NCBI GenBank assembly: GCA_028274465.1
Contig: CM051456.1
Span: forward strand, 86,600,753-86,664,752
Reading direction: 5' to 3'
Length of the DNA stretch: 64,000 bases
From: Plantago ovata
Taxonomy: Eukaryota; Streptophyta; Magnoliopsida; Lamiales; Plantaginaceae
Part shown: piece by piece, positions 29,843 through 42,600 of the stretch
Position numbering within the stretch: position 1 is the stretch's first letter
How the letters are laid out: every line of letters starts with the position of its first letter
The notes under the pieces: model-generated
Seen by the model: the letters and a program-made list of their open reading frames with translations, nothing else
What the model was told of the DNA's origin: nothing
Database searches by the model: none
Position numbers and translations under genes: made by a program

Positions 29843-30513
29843 CCTGTACCCAGATTTTCCTCGTTTTTTCCATTCTTCTCACCTTTGCGCACCCGTTTTC
29901 ACATGTTTCTTGAGTCCTTTCAGGTACTACTCATATATAGGAGATTGGACACGAACCTTTATCTCTGGGAAGTGTACTTTCAATCCAATTTTTCCTTTTC
30001 ATTCAACTTTTCTTTGCTCGAGGACGAGCAAAAGTTTAGGTTTGGGGAGGAGGTATTGGATTTTCAGTACTATATGCTTGTGTGGTTCGTACATGCCTGA
30101 TTTTACTCAAGTTCATGTGATTTGTCGTGTTTTTTCAAATTTTTGCATGCATATCATCCATAGATTAGTTGTTGCACGTTGTTGTGTGTGGAGTTTATTG
30201 CCAAGTTTTTTGAACTTTTTTATTGAGTGGACTAAGTGTTTATGACCTTTGATCATATGTTGCATCACTTTGCAAGTAGTTTGAGGCTTGTCTAGCTTGG
30301 TTTGTCACATTCGCTTGTGCACTAGTTAAGCTTAGTAGTCTCGACATCACCTTGAGTGGTGTTTCTTCTGTTGCGGTTCACGATGGCCTTATAAAATGAT
30401 GCATGTTAGAGTCTATGGTTGTAACCCATGTAATTATGTACGTAAGAGGCGACAAGTTCTTCACCTCGATTAGAGATTGCCAAATGCCTAGGAAGGAGGT
30501 AGTGTGAGGTGTG
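29843..30513 (+). other. B3 3' region, part before A2
   Basis: No gene. Contains TTTGCTCG-AGGA-CGAGCAAA followed by TTTGGGGAG near 30013-30050. It ends with GTGTG (30509-30513), the target duplication of A2. Confidence 0.75.
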
Positions 30514-31762
30514 TGATGAACGGAGATTTGTCGGGTCTCGATTCAGCAAATAAATTTGTAATTAGCCAAAGGCAATCCACAACTACAACGAAAACCGTAG
30601 TGTAGCAGTAGAATGACTCGAGTGTCGTTCTCTCAGGACTATAACTAGCTTTATCTATTTAACAAGAGAATATAAAACAGCAGATAGATAGCAAAAGGGG
30701 GTTTCTAGCAGATAATGGAGATTGGTGATAGTATGGTCCTTCTTAACATAACGGGTCGATAATCATGCATAAATTCCTCGGTCTTGCATAGAGATCTTTG
30801 AATCAATCTAGTGTCCTGTTGCAAACATTAAGCACTACGAAGATAATTGGTCTGACAAGTCAATCACTATTGTCCTAATGTGTTCCGAAATTATTCAACA
30901 CTACGAAGATAATTGGTCTGATGGTCGACAAGTGTCCAATTGTGCATAATAATCAATACAACATACGAGAATTTAGGCTGTGCCTGATCAACGAAATAAA
31001 GCAATGACACGGAGTATAATGCGCGATATAGCCATTAGCATGATTATCTTCCCTTCGCTAAGAATTCACATACTACCACCAACGATAAGTTTAGCTACTC
31101 ATAATAGGCATGCAATCAACAGAAATCATAGAAGAAAACATATTGAAAGATAAATAAAATAAGTAGATTAAACTGTAAGATACAAGTTACCAAAGGTTGT
31201 CAATCTCCGAAGAATTGCGATCCTACGAGCTCCAATCTGCTATGAAAAAGTATCCCCTAAGCTACATAACTCCCAGGACAGGCCTCGGGAAGTCCCTACC
31301 TAAAACTATAGAGAGAGGTGAGAAAGTAGGTCTTGAAAGATATGATTTTCGGAGAAAAACTGAGCACTATATATAGGCCCCGAAAAACCACGGGGCGGTT
31401 CGCCCCCGGGTATTTCTCGTGGAATTCCGCGTTTTCGACGCGTTTTTGGATTTCTTCCCCTTTTTGGACTCGGTTTCTGACTTCTAGTAGCGTTCTAACC
31501 TCCAGATTCGGCCCCTAGACTTCAAATCCTATCCGGAAACCTTCAGATACTCCAAATAGGCTTCTGGAACACCAATTCCTTGTAAACTTCAAGATAATTG
31601 CCCGGAAATCTTCGAATTTCAACCAAAACCTGTAAAATAAAATCTAAAGGGAAACGTGACACTATTCTAATAAAATGCACTAAAATATAGCTAAATTAAC
31701 ATAGAGGATAGCTAAAATAGGTGAAAAAGACTCGAATGAAAGTGTAAAATACACATTCATCA
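30514..31762 (-). repeat. A2 3' LTR (1,249 bp)
   Basis: Matches 37485-38753. It holds a single palindrome (CGGGGCGGTTCGCCCCCG, about 31382-31400), one fewer than the 5' LTR. Confidence 0.93.
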
Positions 31763-33334
31763 AACTCCCCAAACCGAACCTTTGCTTGTCCTCAAGCAAC
31801 TAAGCTAGACTCTAATACAAAAAACATGCAAGACACAAAATGGAGTTTCATGCCAAATAAAATGAACTAATCTACTGAATCTACCAAATAACATATGAAC
31901 AAAAACCATATAAATCAAAGCATACCTCGATTGACTTATACACATCCACATAAGCACTTATGTCAAGACAAGATAGTCTCTCGTAACATTCTCTACCTGG
32001 ACCTAGTCAGTGACGACGTAATGAAGCATGCTAAGATACGAATGGTTGCCCCGTGCCTATGAAACTGAGGACTTACTGCTGTTCCACCATGTTAAGACTT
32101 TTCCTCAAAAGAGGTCGAACCAGTACTGGCTCTCATCAAACGAAGGAGGGTTCCCTATAAAAGATAACACTCCCCTATTCTACCCATCTCTCAAGTAAAG
32201 TCTTAAGCTATTCACCACTTCCTGAATGGCAGGACGAGGGTGGTCTAGAACAGATGACTCTTAAGACAAAAAAGATAAAAAAAAATAGAAAATTACAACA
32301 CGATTACGAACAATACAAAAATGGAAAGACTCAACACTTTGCTAAACTGCTATTTGGCTTTCTTTTTGGACCCTTCTTGGCTTTTTTGGGGTCTTTTCTT
32401 TTTTTTTTTTCTTTCCAGATTCTTTTTTTCTTTTTTTTCCTTTTTCTCTTTTTTCTCTGGAATTTTTTCTTTCTTTTTTTCGATTTTTCTAGCCAGTAGT
32501 AGCATAACAAAAGAGAAACAAAATGACTCACACGACTTCCCCAAACCTATTCGAAAGAATAGGTTGGAGCACAAAAATTCACGAAATATGAAAAATAAAC
32601 TCACGATACGAAAATGAAAAACAGAAGCAAGTCTAAAGATGGTGCAACCCCCTCCCCAAACCTATTCGGAAGAATAGGTTATAAACAAAGGATCACACAA
32701 CCTCACACTACCTCCTTCCTAGGCATTTAGCAATCCCAAAGCATGGTGAAGACTTGTTGCCTCTTAGGTACATAATTACTCGGGAAACAACCATAAGACC
32801 CTAACATGCATCATCCTATTATAAAGGCCTTCGTGAACCGCAGTAGAGAAAACACCAATAAGTGATGTCGAGACTACCATGCTTAACTAAGTGCAATACA
32901 TAAATGTGACAAGCCAAACGAGAAAAACCTCAAACAAATTCATAGAGATGAAGCATACGATTAATGGCAAAGCTAGTTGATCTACCTAATAAAAAAGTTC
33001 AAAAAATTCGGCAATAAACTCCATATAAAACATGCAAGACTATCCTAGGATGAATGTAGTGAAATGCAACCTAAAAAATCTAAGAAAGCAGTAAACGTGC
33101 AAATGCAAATGCAGACAGATAAAGCATGCGAGGTACTATACTCATCCTACCAATACCAAGCTCCAAACTAACAACATCAGATCACTTAAATCCCATCCCC
33201 CCTCATGAAATTAACGCTAGTCCCTAGCAGTAAGAAAATGAGGAAATAAGATGTGATACTAGATGTTACCCCATGGTTTGGCCTTGGTCGGCTGAGTATG
33301 CTGCTTGTGATTTATTGGGCCTCCTCTGGGAGCT
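31763..33334 (-). other. A2 3' untranslated region
   Basis: No gene. Minus strand: CCTATTC-TTTC-GAATAGG hairpins with TTTGGGGAG (plus-strand near 32540-32570 and 32652-32684), polypurine tract (pyrimidines 32395-32485) and TTGCTT hairpin plus PPT at 31763-31800. Confidence 0.78.
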
Positions 33335-33544
33335 TTATAGTGTGTCATCAGGTCTTCTGGTAGGTGCAGTAGTGCCATTTTTAGGCCGGACAGGAACAAC
33401 TCCTCCATTAGAATCATCATTGCCCGTATGGCCTTCATTGTCACTACTGTCACCATCATCATCGCCAGTAGAGTTGCAGTGGCAGGTAGAACTCTCAAGA
33501 TTAGCCGCCGATGTTATGGAATCCTCCATCCTGTAGCCCTCCAA
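33335..33544 (-). CDS. Family-A small acidic ORF (69 aa), A2 copy
   Basis: MEGYRMEDSITSAANLESST, then Cys-His and an Asp/Ser-rich centre (GDDDGDSSDNEGHTGNDDS) and VVPVRPKNGTTAPTRRPDD. Same length as in A1 and A3. Function unknown. Confidence 0.35.
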   Translation of the reverse strand: MEGYRMEDSITSAANLESSTCHCNSTGDDDGDSSDNEGHTGNDDSNGGVVPVRPKNGTTAPTRRPDDTL

Positions 33545-33722
33545 TAGGATGTGAACTGTTGAAGGGGAAAGGGCAATGGTATCAGGACCTCCCCCTCCAA
33601 CGTTTTACACCACGAGAAGGTTACAGTAGGCTGCTCGGATACTCAGAAGTCTTCTACCTTTTTCTCCAATTTCGACAACATTCTCTACGGTGGATCCGAC
33701 CGATGTCTATATGATGCTCACT

Positions 33723-34110
33723 TTAGAGGCAGGCAAAGGGCACCCCAACAAGGTGCTGGGCACCCATGTCATTATGTTTTGGAACCAAGCTAGCGCTTCG
33801 GAATCTTCTAGCAACTACGAACTCAAGATCGAATCCGTCGCGGCGAGAATGTCCCGGTGCCTTCCAGTTCACTTGAACTTTGCAGTCCTTGTGATGGATT
33901 GCTGACGTAATAATGGTTTCTGTCCCTTCGGTGGTGCATGAATAGGCATAGGAGTCCTTACTCCAGGTGTACTCTAGCTCCTCCTCTTGGATAATCCACG
34001 ACGTTGTTGCAAAACCCCTTGGCTCGAACGCACATCTAGCGAGGTCACCTTCCTTGACATGGTCCTTCACAACAATCATACGGGAATGCTCCTTTCCCTT
34101 GGTATGGTAC
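33723..34110 (-). CDS. Family-A downstream ORF, A2 copy
   Basis: Open on the minus strand from 34142 to 33723; the portion after the predicted splice acceptor (34110) has the likely start MIVVKDHVKEGDLARC. Conserved core EEELEYTWSKDSYAYSC, then VNWKAPGHSRRDGFDLE and FRSASLVPKHNDMG. This is the intact version of the protein that A3 has with a stop. Unknown family. Confidence 0.4.
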
Positions 34111-34651
34111 CTACAAACAGCGGTTAGCACCTCGTATGACACAAAACTGACTCAAATACATACTAGTGTAAAAGTGAAACACACAAGTGATAAAATCATC
34201 AATCGAGCTCCCCAAACCGTAATGTCTAGTCTAGCTACTTCATCATGCAACATACTAATGTAACTTCTACATGCAATATATCACATTATTGTCTTACTAG
34301 ACAACCAATATCCTTGATAACAACGCTCAATTCATACCATAGCAGCGACAAATTAAACCATCATAAATCCTCATACTCAACAAATAAGCATTCTATCGTC
34401 AAATCCGCCAGCATTACGTCAATAAACACAATCATATGCAAGAAATCAAAGATAGAGACATATTGAAGAAGAAGATATATCATCTAGTAGCAAACTACCC
34501 AAATCAACAATTCAAGCAAAATTGAGCATGCAATTGATAGTAAATAACATGTTTAATCATGCAAACATCATACCCATGCATCAAATAAGTATAATTGAAG
34601 CTCAAAATAGAAAACCCCCAAATTTGAAAATTAGGGTTCTAAGGATGATAC
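34111..34651 (-). other. Candidate intron of A2 (541 bp)
   Basis: Minus-strand donor CTGAG|GTATC (34651) and acceptor TTTGTAG|GTACC (34111), at the same places as A1 and A3. AT-rich and without an ORF. Confidence 0.42.
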
Positions 34652-34884
34652 CTCAGATCTGCAAATCTAACGAATTAGGATGAAATCTGTTCGGATAGGA
34701 TGATAGATCATGTAATAGGCTTCGATTTAAGCTAAAGAACACTCAATTTGGTCAAGAAATGAAGAAGTTATGAAGATTTAAATGTAAAATCGCACTTTTC
34801 GGGTTTTTTGGGAGGATAAATGAAGAAGAATGAAGAAAATGAGGTTTTGGGGATGAAATCCGCATTTTTGAAGTTCTGGGACTG

Positions 34885-34922
34885 TGGGGCGGTTCGCCCC
34901 GTGCTCCCCAATGCGGGGAGAC
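34885..34922. repeat. A2 internal palindrome
   Basis: GGGGCG-GTT-CGCCCC, with the same centre as in the A2 LTR; followed by an inverted CTCCCC / GGGGAG pair. Confidence 0.8.
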
Positions 34923-35105
34923 GGTTCCCGTCGTCAGAAAATTTGGTTTTAATCCACGAAACCAATTTTTTTTCAAAAAAAAACACTCGAAAAATCTCAC
35001 CAAACATAAGCATATACGACACAGACATGAACAAATTCGCATACGAGAAGCAAATAGTTCAAGAATGAATGCATGGAGAAAAGCAGTAAAGAAAGCGATA
35101 AAAAT

Positions 35106-35123
35106 TCCGGGGTGCCTCCCGGA
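35106..35123 (-). promoter_or_regulatory. AGGCAA-type hairpin (A2)
   Basis: Stem TCCGGG/CCCGGA is intact; the loop reads AGGCAC, one change from the others. Confidence 0.5.
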
Positions 35124-35166
35124 TAGCGTCATTGTTTAAAGTCTTTGACTCGACTCCTGTCTGCGC

Positions 35167-37321
35167 CTATCTCTTCTTTTTGCGGGTACTAGGCTTCCCC
35201 TTCATTGATCTCCTTTCCATGCCACGAACCTGTGAATAAGAAAGAATATAGGCTGCAAGACCACAATAGTGAGTAGTAATATCAGGCGGTTCAGGTGGAT
35301 CAGGTATGGCTTGCAACACGTGTTGCTTGCCATCCACTTCGATAGTACAAGTTCTTTGGTAAATATCCATCACGGAGCGTAGTTTGGTCAAGAATGTTTG
35401 CCCTAAGAGTATGACATCCCCCGTTCCAGGTGCAGACGCCGGCATAACTACAAAATTAGTGTATATAGATGCTTCACCAATCTTGACCAACACATTTTTC
35501 ACAACGCCCTCGGGTCTCATAAAGGATCCATCCGCCAGTTGCACAATAGCCCTTTGCTCAGATAGTTTTCCAATGTTGCTCTTTTCAAACACATTCAAAG
35601 GAATTATGTTTGAGTAGGATCCTGTGTCTAGTGTGGCACGGACATCTTCAAGCTCACCTATCCCTACCTTAACATCGAAACTTTTAGGGAGTGGTTCGGG
35701 ATCCTCTTTCTCCTCAACACTTGTGTCAGAACCAAGGTCCTTCTCTTCATCCTCAGCCTGTAGAAGTTCTTCCTTCATGCAAAACTCGCACCTAACAATC
35801 TTCTTGATGGTGATTTCGTCAGGTACATCACCAGCCAATGTAATGGCATTCGACGTCACAGTGCTGCTAGGCAGTTTGCCTTGTTCCCTACTTGCTCCTC
35901 AGTCGATCAACTCTTGCATCTTTTGATGGGCAAGCCTAGTGCTCTCTTCCAACCTATCAAGCCTTGCCCTAGTCTTCTCGGAATCTTCTTCATAACGTTT
36001 GAGAAATTTTGTGTGTGATCAACCATCTTTTGCAAGTTCTCCATCAGTTGAGCCGACTTCGACTTCGGTGGCTCTTTCGGATCTGGGTTTTCGCAGTGAT
36101 CATTACCATAGTTCATCCTACTACGGTCTTGGTTAGGTCCATAAGTTTGGTTAGCCGGTGCATATCCTTGATTGTTTCGGAATCCTCTTCTCCAAAATCC
36201 ACCTCGAGGATTCCTACCGTCTTGTCCGTAGCTAACTTCTTGAGTACCAAACTCCGTAGCAAAGGCTTCTTCTTCGCCTCCTCGAGCCCAGTTGCCATCA
36301 TTGTATACCAGTTCCGATCTACACATGTGAGCCCCATGCCCATAGTTCTTGCATATTCGGCATACTTCGTCCGAAACAGTTGTTCCGGTGGCGCTCTTGG
36401 GGACTTGCTTCAATTCGTTGGTAAAGCACTCGAATTGATCCCCATTCCCCCTGTACATAGGGGCTTCTTGAGTCGGTGGAGCTTCAAGTCCACGTCTCCT
36501 AACCATTGCTCTTGGGTCCTTGAACTGCGAACCCTTAGCAAGCCTTTCGAAAACTGCCCAGACGGCTTCTGCGGTTTCCTCCCAAATATTGCCTCGGCAT
36601 TGGAAATCCACCACTTGTTGGTTCTCGGAGGTTAGTCGATTGTAGAAGTGTTGGACTAGGTCGGAAAGTTCAAAACCATGGTGAGGGAACTTGTTCGTGA
36701 GATCTTGGAACCTCTCGAACGCGTTGTAGATGGTCTCATCATAGTCCTGCTTGAATCCAGTGGCGTCTTAAGCGCGGTAGTCAAGGTGTGCGGGAAGTAT
36801 TTCTCCATGAAAGCTGAAAAAACCTTCTCCCAAGTGTCCAGCGAGCCTGCTGGAAGAGAACTTAACCATGAATTGGCTCTGTCGCCAAGTCCCATAGAAA
36901 AAACCTTCATCCTCAACTCATCCGTTGTTATGTCAGCTCCGGGTCGTGGGAGTTGGTTGACGAAATCATCGATATCGTGCAAGTACCCTATCACATCTTC
37001 CCTTGATAAGCCATAGAACCTCGGAAGTTGTTGGAATGCGTGGTTCTTGATCTCCAGATCTCGGGTTGCAGACCAAAGAACAATCGCCGGTCCCCTCATA
37101 CGATCCTTGGTGGGTTGAACCCATGCTTTCAGTGGTCTAGCTTCTGCCATTCCGTCGATTTCCTTGAAGAGACTGAGTAGAGATTCAGAGAAATCGGTTT
37201 CCTCTATTTCCTCTAGTGCGCGCCTTTCAAGTAGTCGCCTTCTTTGATGGTAGACTCTGTCGATCTCAGAAATTGAATTAGCAAGCGGTGTTCCTGCAGA
37301 ACGTGTATGCGGCATACACAA
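35167..37321 (-). pseudogene. gag-pro: A2 gag-protease, frameshifted
   Basis: Related throughout to A3 gag-protease. It starts at MPHTRSAGTPLANSI (37315). The capsid part is open to about 36770, where a small deletion (GTGGCGTCTTAAGCG against the GTGATTTGCGCCTTTAGCG of A1) shifts the frame. The zinc knuckle CRICKNYGHGAHMC and the PRGGFWRRGFRNNQGYAP tail are in the frame from 36614. A further disruption occurs near 35900-36010, and the protease (35859-35167) has ATLDTGSYSNIIP and VILLGQTFL. Not functional as one protein. Confidence 0.83.
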
Positions 37322-37463
37322 TCTGAAACAGAGTAGGAAAGGTGATTAGAAACATACTAGGAAAGCAGTATCAGAGAGAGATTAAAAAGGAAAACTAAAA
37401 CTAATAGAATTAGGAATCTAAAGCTGTAAATATAAACAAATTAAACAGAAAAAAGGAGTATAG

Positions 37464-37481
37464 TCCCCGGCAGCGGCGCCA
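37464..37481 (-). promoter_or_regulatory. A2 primer-binding site, one mismatch
   Basis: Minus strand TGGCGCCGCTGCCGGGGA; one base differs from the tRNA-Asp complement seen in all other copies. Confidence 0.85.
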
Positions 37482-37484
37482 ATT

Positions 37485-38753
37485 TGATGAACGGAGATTT
37501 GTCGGGTCTCGATTCAGCAAATAAATTTGTAATTAGCCAAAGGCAATCCACAACTGCAACGAAAACCGTAGTGTAGCAGTAGAATGACTCGAGTGTCGTT
37601 CTCTCAGGACTATAACTAGCTTTATCTATTTAACAAGAGAATATAAAACAACAGATAGATAGCAAAAGGGGGTTTCTAGCAGATAATGGAGATTGGTGAT
37701 AGTATGGTCCTTCTTAACATAACGGGTCGATAAGCATGCATAAATTCCTCGGTCTTGCATAGAGATCTTTTAATCAATCTAGTGTCCTGTTGCAAATATT
37801 AAGCACTACGAAGATAATTGGTCTGACCAGTCAATCACTATTGTCCTAATGTGTTCCGTAATTATTCAACACTACGAAGATAATTAGTCTGATGGTCGAC
37901 AAGTGTCCAATTGTGCATAATAATCAATACAACATACGAGAATTTAGGCTGTGCCTGATCAACGAAATAAAGTAATGACACGGAGTATAATGCGCGATAT
38001 AGCCATTAGCATGATTATCTTCCCTTCGCTAACAATTCACATACTACCACCAATGATAAGTTTAGCTACTCATAATAGGCATGCAATCAATAGAAATCAT
38101 AGAAGAAAACATATTGAAAGATAAATAAAATAAGTAGATTAAACTGTAAGATACAAGTTACCGAAGGTTGTCAATCTCCGAAGAATTGCGATCCTACGAG
38201 CTCCAATCTGCTATGAAAAAGTATCCCCTAAGCTACAGAACTCCCAGGACAGGCCCCGGGAAGTCCCTACCTAAAACTATAGAGAGAGGTGAGAAAGTAG
38301 GTCTTGAAAGATATGATTTTCGGAGAAAAACTGGGCACTATATATAGGCCCCGAAAAACCACGGGGCAGTTCGCCCCAGCACGCGGCGGTTCGCCCCCGG
38401 GTATTTCTCGCGGAATTCCACGTTTTCGACGCGTTTTTGGATTTCTTCCCCTTTTCGGACTCGGTTTCTGACTTCTAGTAGCCTTCTAACCTCCAGATTC
38501 GGCCCCAAGACTTCAAATCCTATCCGGAAACCTTCAGATACTACAAATAGGCTTCTGGAACACCAATTCCTTGTAAACTTCAATATAATTGCCCGGAAAT
38601 CTTCGAATTTCAACCAAAACCTGTAAAATAAAATCTAAAGGGAAACGTGACACTATTCTAATAAAATGCACTAAAATATAGCTAAATTAACATTGAGGAT
38701 AGCTAAAATAGGTGAAAAAGACTCGAATGAAAGTGTAAAATACACATTCATCA
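37485..38753 (-). repeat. A2 5' LTR (1,269 bp)
   Basis: TATATATA box on the minus strand near 38340-38347, with two palindromes (38362-38402) just upstream of it. The GCCTGT hairpin lies near 38246-38265. Confidence 0.92.
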
Positions 38754-39656
38754 GTGTGCGATTCCTTGTATTAAACCTATTCTATCGAATAGGTTTGGGG
38801 AGGGGGTTGCCTTATTTGATCTTGTCTCTCGTCTTTAAGTCGTTGTAAAGTTTCCCTTTTTCTTTTTCTTTTTGTTTTGTGTCCCAACCTATTCTTTCGA
38901 ATAGGTTTGGGGAGGTGTCTTTGTAAAAGAGTCTTTCCTTTTTATTTTTCGTCTTTGTGCTCAAACCTATTCTTTCGAATAGGTTTGGGGAGGTGTTTTT
39001 GACACTTAATACTGCTGCTTGCCCCTATATAAAAAAAAAAAAACAAAAAAAAGAAGGGTCGTTGCAAACCAAAAGCAGTCTCGTAGTGTCAAGTGTCATG
39101 TAAATATTTTGTCCTTGTGAAGTGTCGAGTTGTAAATTCTATCTTTCGTTTCGTGTCGCCTTTGTCCAAGGCTTGTTCTTGACCACCCTCGTCTTGCTAT
39201 TCAAGAAGTGGTTGAAAGAGGCTCATTCTTGAGAGTCTGGGTAGAATAGGGGAGTGTTATCTTTCTAAGGGAACCCTCCTTCGTTTGATGAGAGCCAGTA
39301 TTGGTTCGCCCTCTCTTGAGGAAAAGTCTCGCTTGGTGAACAGTAGTAAGCCCTCGGTTTCATAGGCACGGGGCAATTGTAGTATGATAACATGCATCAT
39401 TGTGTCGTCACTGACCAGGTCCAGGTAGAAGATGTTACGTGAGACTCCTTTGTTTAACCAAGTGCACTTGAGAATGTGTATATTCGCAATCGAGGCATAC
39501 TTCAACCTACTTGCATGTCATGCTCATTTGGTTTTGTTCATAAGCATTTGGTAGATTCAATAGATTAGTTCACTTTACTTGGCATGAGACTCCTTTTGTG
39601 TTGCATTTAGGATAGTTTGTTGCTTGAGGACAAGCAAAGGTTTGGTTTGGGGAGTT
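38754..39656 (+). other. B3 3' region, part after A2
   Basis: No gene. Three CCTATTC-TTTC-GAATAGG hairpins each followed by TTTGGGGAG (38776-38805, 38885-38915, 38966-38996), a short A-rich tract (39027-39052) and the TTGCTTG-AGGA-CAAGCAA hairpin with the PPT (39620-39654). Confidence 0.8.
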
Positions 39657-41061
39657 TGATGAACGTATTTTTGACGCGTTCATCTTGTCTTTTTTACCTT
39701 CTTTTGCTATCTTTTAGCCTTGTTTTTTGGTTAGTTTTGTAGAATAGTGTCACGTTTTGTGTTTTCTGCATTTTCAGGCACTTAGGTACGAAACGGCGTT
39801 TTTGGAGCTAAAAACGAGCCTTTTTTATGGAAAAGATGGCCCCGTTGAAGTTCCCCAATCTCCGTGGCTTGTTCGTAAGTGTTTGAGCATCAATAAGCAT
39901 CGAGACGGATGAGTCCAAGGCACCCGAGGGCCATGCGAGGGCAAAAAGATTGAGTTTGAAGACAAAAATCTGCCCAGGAGCCAAGCTAAGCGCCTGGAAT
40001 AGTGAAGCGCTCCGCTTCATTTTCCAGGAGCTTTGGCACAGAAGCCAAGCGAAGCACTTGGAGTGCCAAAGCGCTTCGCTTGCCAAGCGCTCCGCTTGGC
40101 TTCTCCAAGCGGTCCGCTTGGCAGCGGTTACGTTTTCGGATTTTCCTTCTTAGATCTGATCTTTAGTCATTTTTTGAATATCTTTTGAACTGTAGCTTCG
40201 TTTTTGGGGAGCTCTTAAGCCCCAAAACTCAGAGAAAACTCAGATTACATTGTATTTTAACTTGGGATTCAAGATTTTGATGGGAATTCATCCTTTGTAA
40301 TCATCTACGGAGAGGTTTTCTTTGCTTTCCACCGATTAGTGACAGCTTTGGTGGTAACCTGTATCACTCTCTTGTCTTGTAGTGTGATATGATGTATTCT
40401 GATTATTATTCATATGAATTGATGTCTATGTTGATGAATATGAGTAGCTAAATCTTTTGTGTTGGTGGTAGAATGTAGAATATGCATGCTATGGGTTATG
40501 TTTATGCTTACATGAGATTGTGATTCAATCTTGCTGCAAATTCCTTCATATGATTCTTAGTTGCCTATAAAATATATTCGAATTGAGTATAGTGACAAAC
40601 TCTTGGTCAATGAAAGCTATAGGATTGTATGTTAGAGATTTGCAGCATGCTAGATAAATGGTGTTAGTGACAAGCACCTCTAAAGTATTGATAGTGGTCT
40701 TTTATGATGTGTGTCTTGAAAGTTACCTAGACGAGTTGCTTAGCAGACTTGATCGAAGGTTTTACGCACTGAACTTGTGAGCATTTTTCATAACCCCTGC
40801 ATGTGTTTTTGATTTCTACCACCAACCGTTTTCCAAACTTGATTACAGCATTCTGATTTCTCGTTGCTTTGTTCTAAGGAAGCATTTCTACAAACATTTG
40901 AACTCGTTGATTGAAATTACTAGCAAAAACCTCAAGCAAAGCCATGTTAGGTCCCGAGAGAACGACACTCGGGGACAACTTGCCATTGCACTCTAGTTTG
41001 TGTAGTGATAAGTGTTCTTAGGCTTTTAAACAAATTTAATTGGTGAAAAACGACGTCATCA
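39657..41061 (+). repeat. B3 3' LTR (1,405 bp)
   Basis: Same length as the 5' LTR with few differences. Palindrome array 39978-40122. Ends ACGTCATCA. Confidence 0.93.
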
Positions 41062-41066
41062 TGTGT

Positions 41067-41700
41067 CGAGCTCAAGAACGAGATCGAGAGGATGATTCGA
41101 AATGGATAGTTGGTCAACTAAGTTCGGAAGGAAGAACCTATGGCTATCCTCCCTCCACCACCACCAGTGAGAGTCGAGCACCAGGGTCACCAGGGAAACC
41201 CTGGTTATGACAATATTCATAATTTCAATAATTATGAGAATCGCCCGGTAAATGGGAGTATTCATACTCTTACGATTGCCGGAGGACCCGCAGGAGGCAA
41301 CACTCGAAACCAAAGGGAGATCACTACGGATAATCTCAAGGTCATGGACGTGAAGTATGGCCAAGTTGGGCAGCGGAGAACCAATGTTATTTCCTTTGAT
41401 GACATTGAACTCCCTCTAAGGCATGCCGGAGGAGGAAGCATCTATGACCCATGTGTTCCCTAGTAATCCCTCGATGTCCAATCTTACAAATTGGGAAGGA
41501 TTCTAGTCGACACCGGATGTTCGGCTAACTTAATCTTCACATGCACTTTGAAGAGAATGCACATGAACCCGAAGGAATGTCTCAGAGAAGTAAGGAGTGC
41601 CCTGGTAGGATTCGGAGGACAACCTATCATGCCCCTTGGAATGATCAACTTGACAGTTTCTATGGGAAGCGTTCCTCGAAGATTAACTCAACATGTTTGA
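41067..41700 (+). pseudogene. pro: T1 end of gag and protease
   Basis: After the B3 duplication the gag frame runs to TAG 41107-41109. The next frame (41140-41463) has PPPPPVRVEHQGHQGN, IHTLTIAGGPAGG, ISFDDIELP and, after a TAG at 41461-41463, the retropepsin site ILVDTGCSANLI and VGFGGQPIMPLG, ending 41700. The order (TIAGG, FDDIELP, DTGCSANLI) is that of Tat/Retand polyproteins. The spacing to the reverse transcriptase is shorter than usual, suggesting an internal deletion near 41700. Confidence 0.75.
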
Positions 41701-42600
41701 GAGACAACAATGACGTCTTCGCGTGGAGTACCGTGCTCCTCAAAGGGATCGACCCAAGGATCGCCGTTCACCGTCCGAATGTCGATCCATTGATCACCCA
41801 CATTCGAGAAAAGCAAAGAGACATCAGTGCGGAAGACAATGCCATCATTGAAGTAGAAGTACAAAGGTTACTCAAGGCCGGTCATATCAAAGAAGTAAGA
41901 TATTCCTACTGGGTTTGCAATGTAGTCTTTGTAGAGAAAGGACCAAGCAAGTGCAGAATGTGAAACAACTTCACCAAGCTTAACAAATTTTGCCGGAAGG
42001 ATCCCTATCTCTTACCCCGGATCGACTAGCTTGTCGACTCAGCAGCAGGATGCGCCCTCTTGAGTTTCATGGATGCATACCAAGGGTTCTACCAAGTCAA
42101 AATGGCCAAGAACGATATACCAAAGACAGCCTTCTTTGCATACAGAAATGTCTACTGCTTCAACGTGATGCTCTTCGGACTCAAAAACGCCGGAGCGACC
42201 TACCAAAGGCTGGTCAACAAAATGTTCAAGAATTGGGGAGGACGATGGAAGTCTATGTTGATGACATGTTGGTCATGAATAAGACCGAGGAGCAACACGT
42301 AGGGTACTTGAAGAAATGCTTCTCTATTTTGAGAAAGTATGGCATGAAGCTCAATCCAGCAAAGTGTACCTTTGGAGTTAAAGGTAGGAAGTTCCTCTGT
42401 TATATGGTAACTGAAAGGGGAATTGAAGCAAACCCTGAAAAGATCAAGGCAATTCTCGATTTTCCTCAACCCCAAACTATCAATGAAGTACAACAATTGG
42501 TAGGGAAGTCCATTGCATTGAGCAGATTTATCTCAAGATCAGCCGAGAAGAACCTTCCATTTTTCAAAGTTTTGCGAAAGAGCAGCTAGTTTGAATGGAC
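41701..42600 (+). pseudogene. pol: T1 reverse transcriptase
   Basis: Frame pieces show NDVFAWS, VQRLLKAGHIKEVRY, LSFMDAYQGFYQVKM, FGLKNAGATYQRLVNKMF and the catalytic YVDD in VYVDDMLVMNK, then KCTFGVKGRKFLCYMV and PQTINEVQQLVG. Stops at 41961-41963, about 42027-42029 and 42587-42589 and frame changes near 41990 and 42240 break it. Ty3/gypsy, Tat lineage. Confidence 0.8.

Larger units (their letters stand above)
30514..38753 (-). mobile_element. A2: family-A element inside B3
   Basis: Minus orientation: 5' LTR 37485-38753, primer site 37464-37481, gag-protease 37321-35167 (broken), small ORFs, 3' LTR 30514-31762. Perfect GTGTG duplication at 30509-30513 and 38754-38758. No pol. Confidence 0.93.
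26156..41061 (+). mobile_element. B3: family-B element containing A2
   Basis: 5' LTR 26156-27560, 3' LTR 39657-41061 (both 1,405 bp), flanked by TGCGT (26151-26155) and TGTGT (41062-41066), one C-to-T change apart. The interior has primer site, broken gag, protease, one internal palindrome array and a 3' region split by A2 at 30513. It lacks the candidate intron and the extra ORF: sequence jumps from just after the protease stop to the part corresponding to B1 15356, a deletion of about 2.3 kb. Confidence 0.93.
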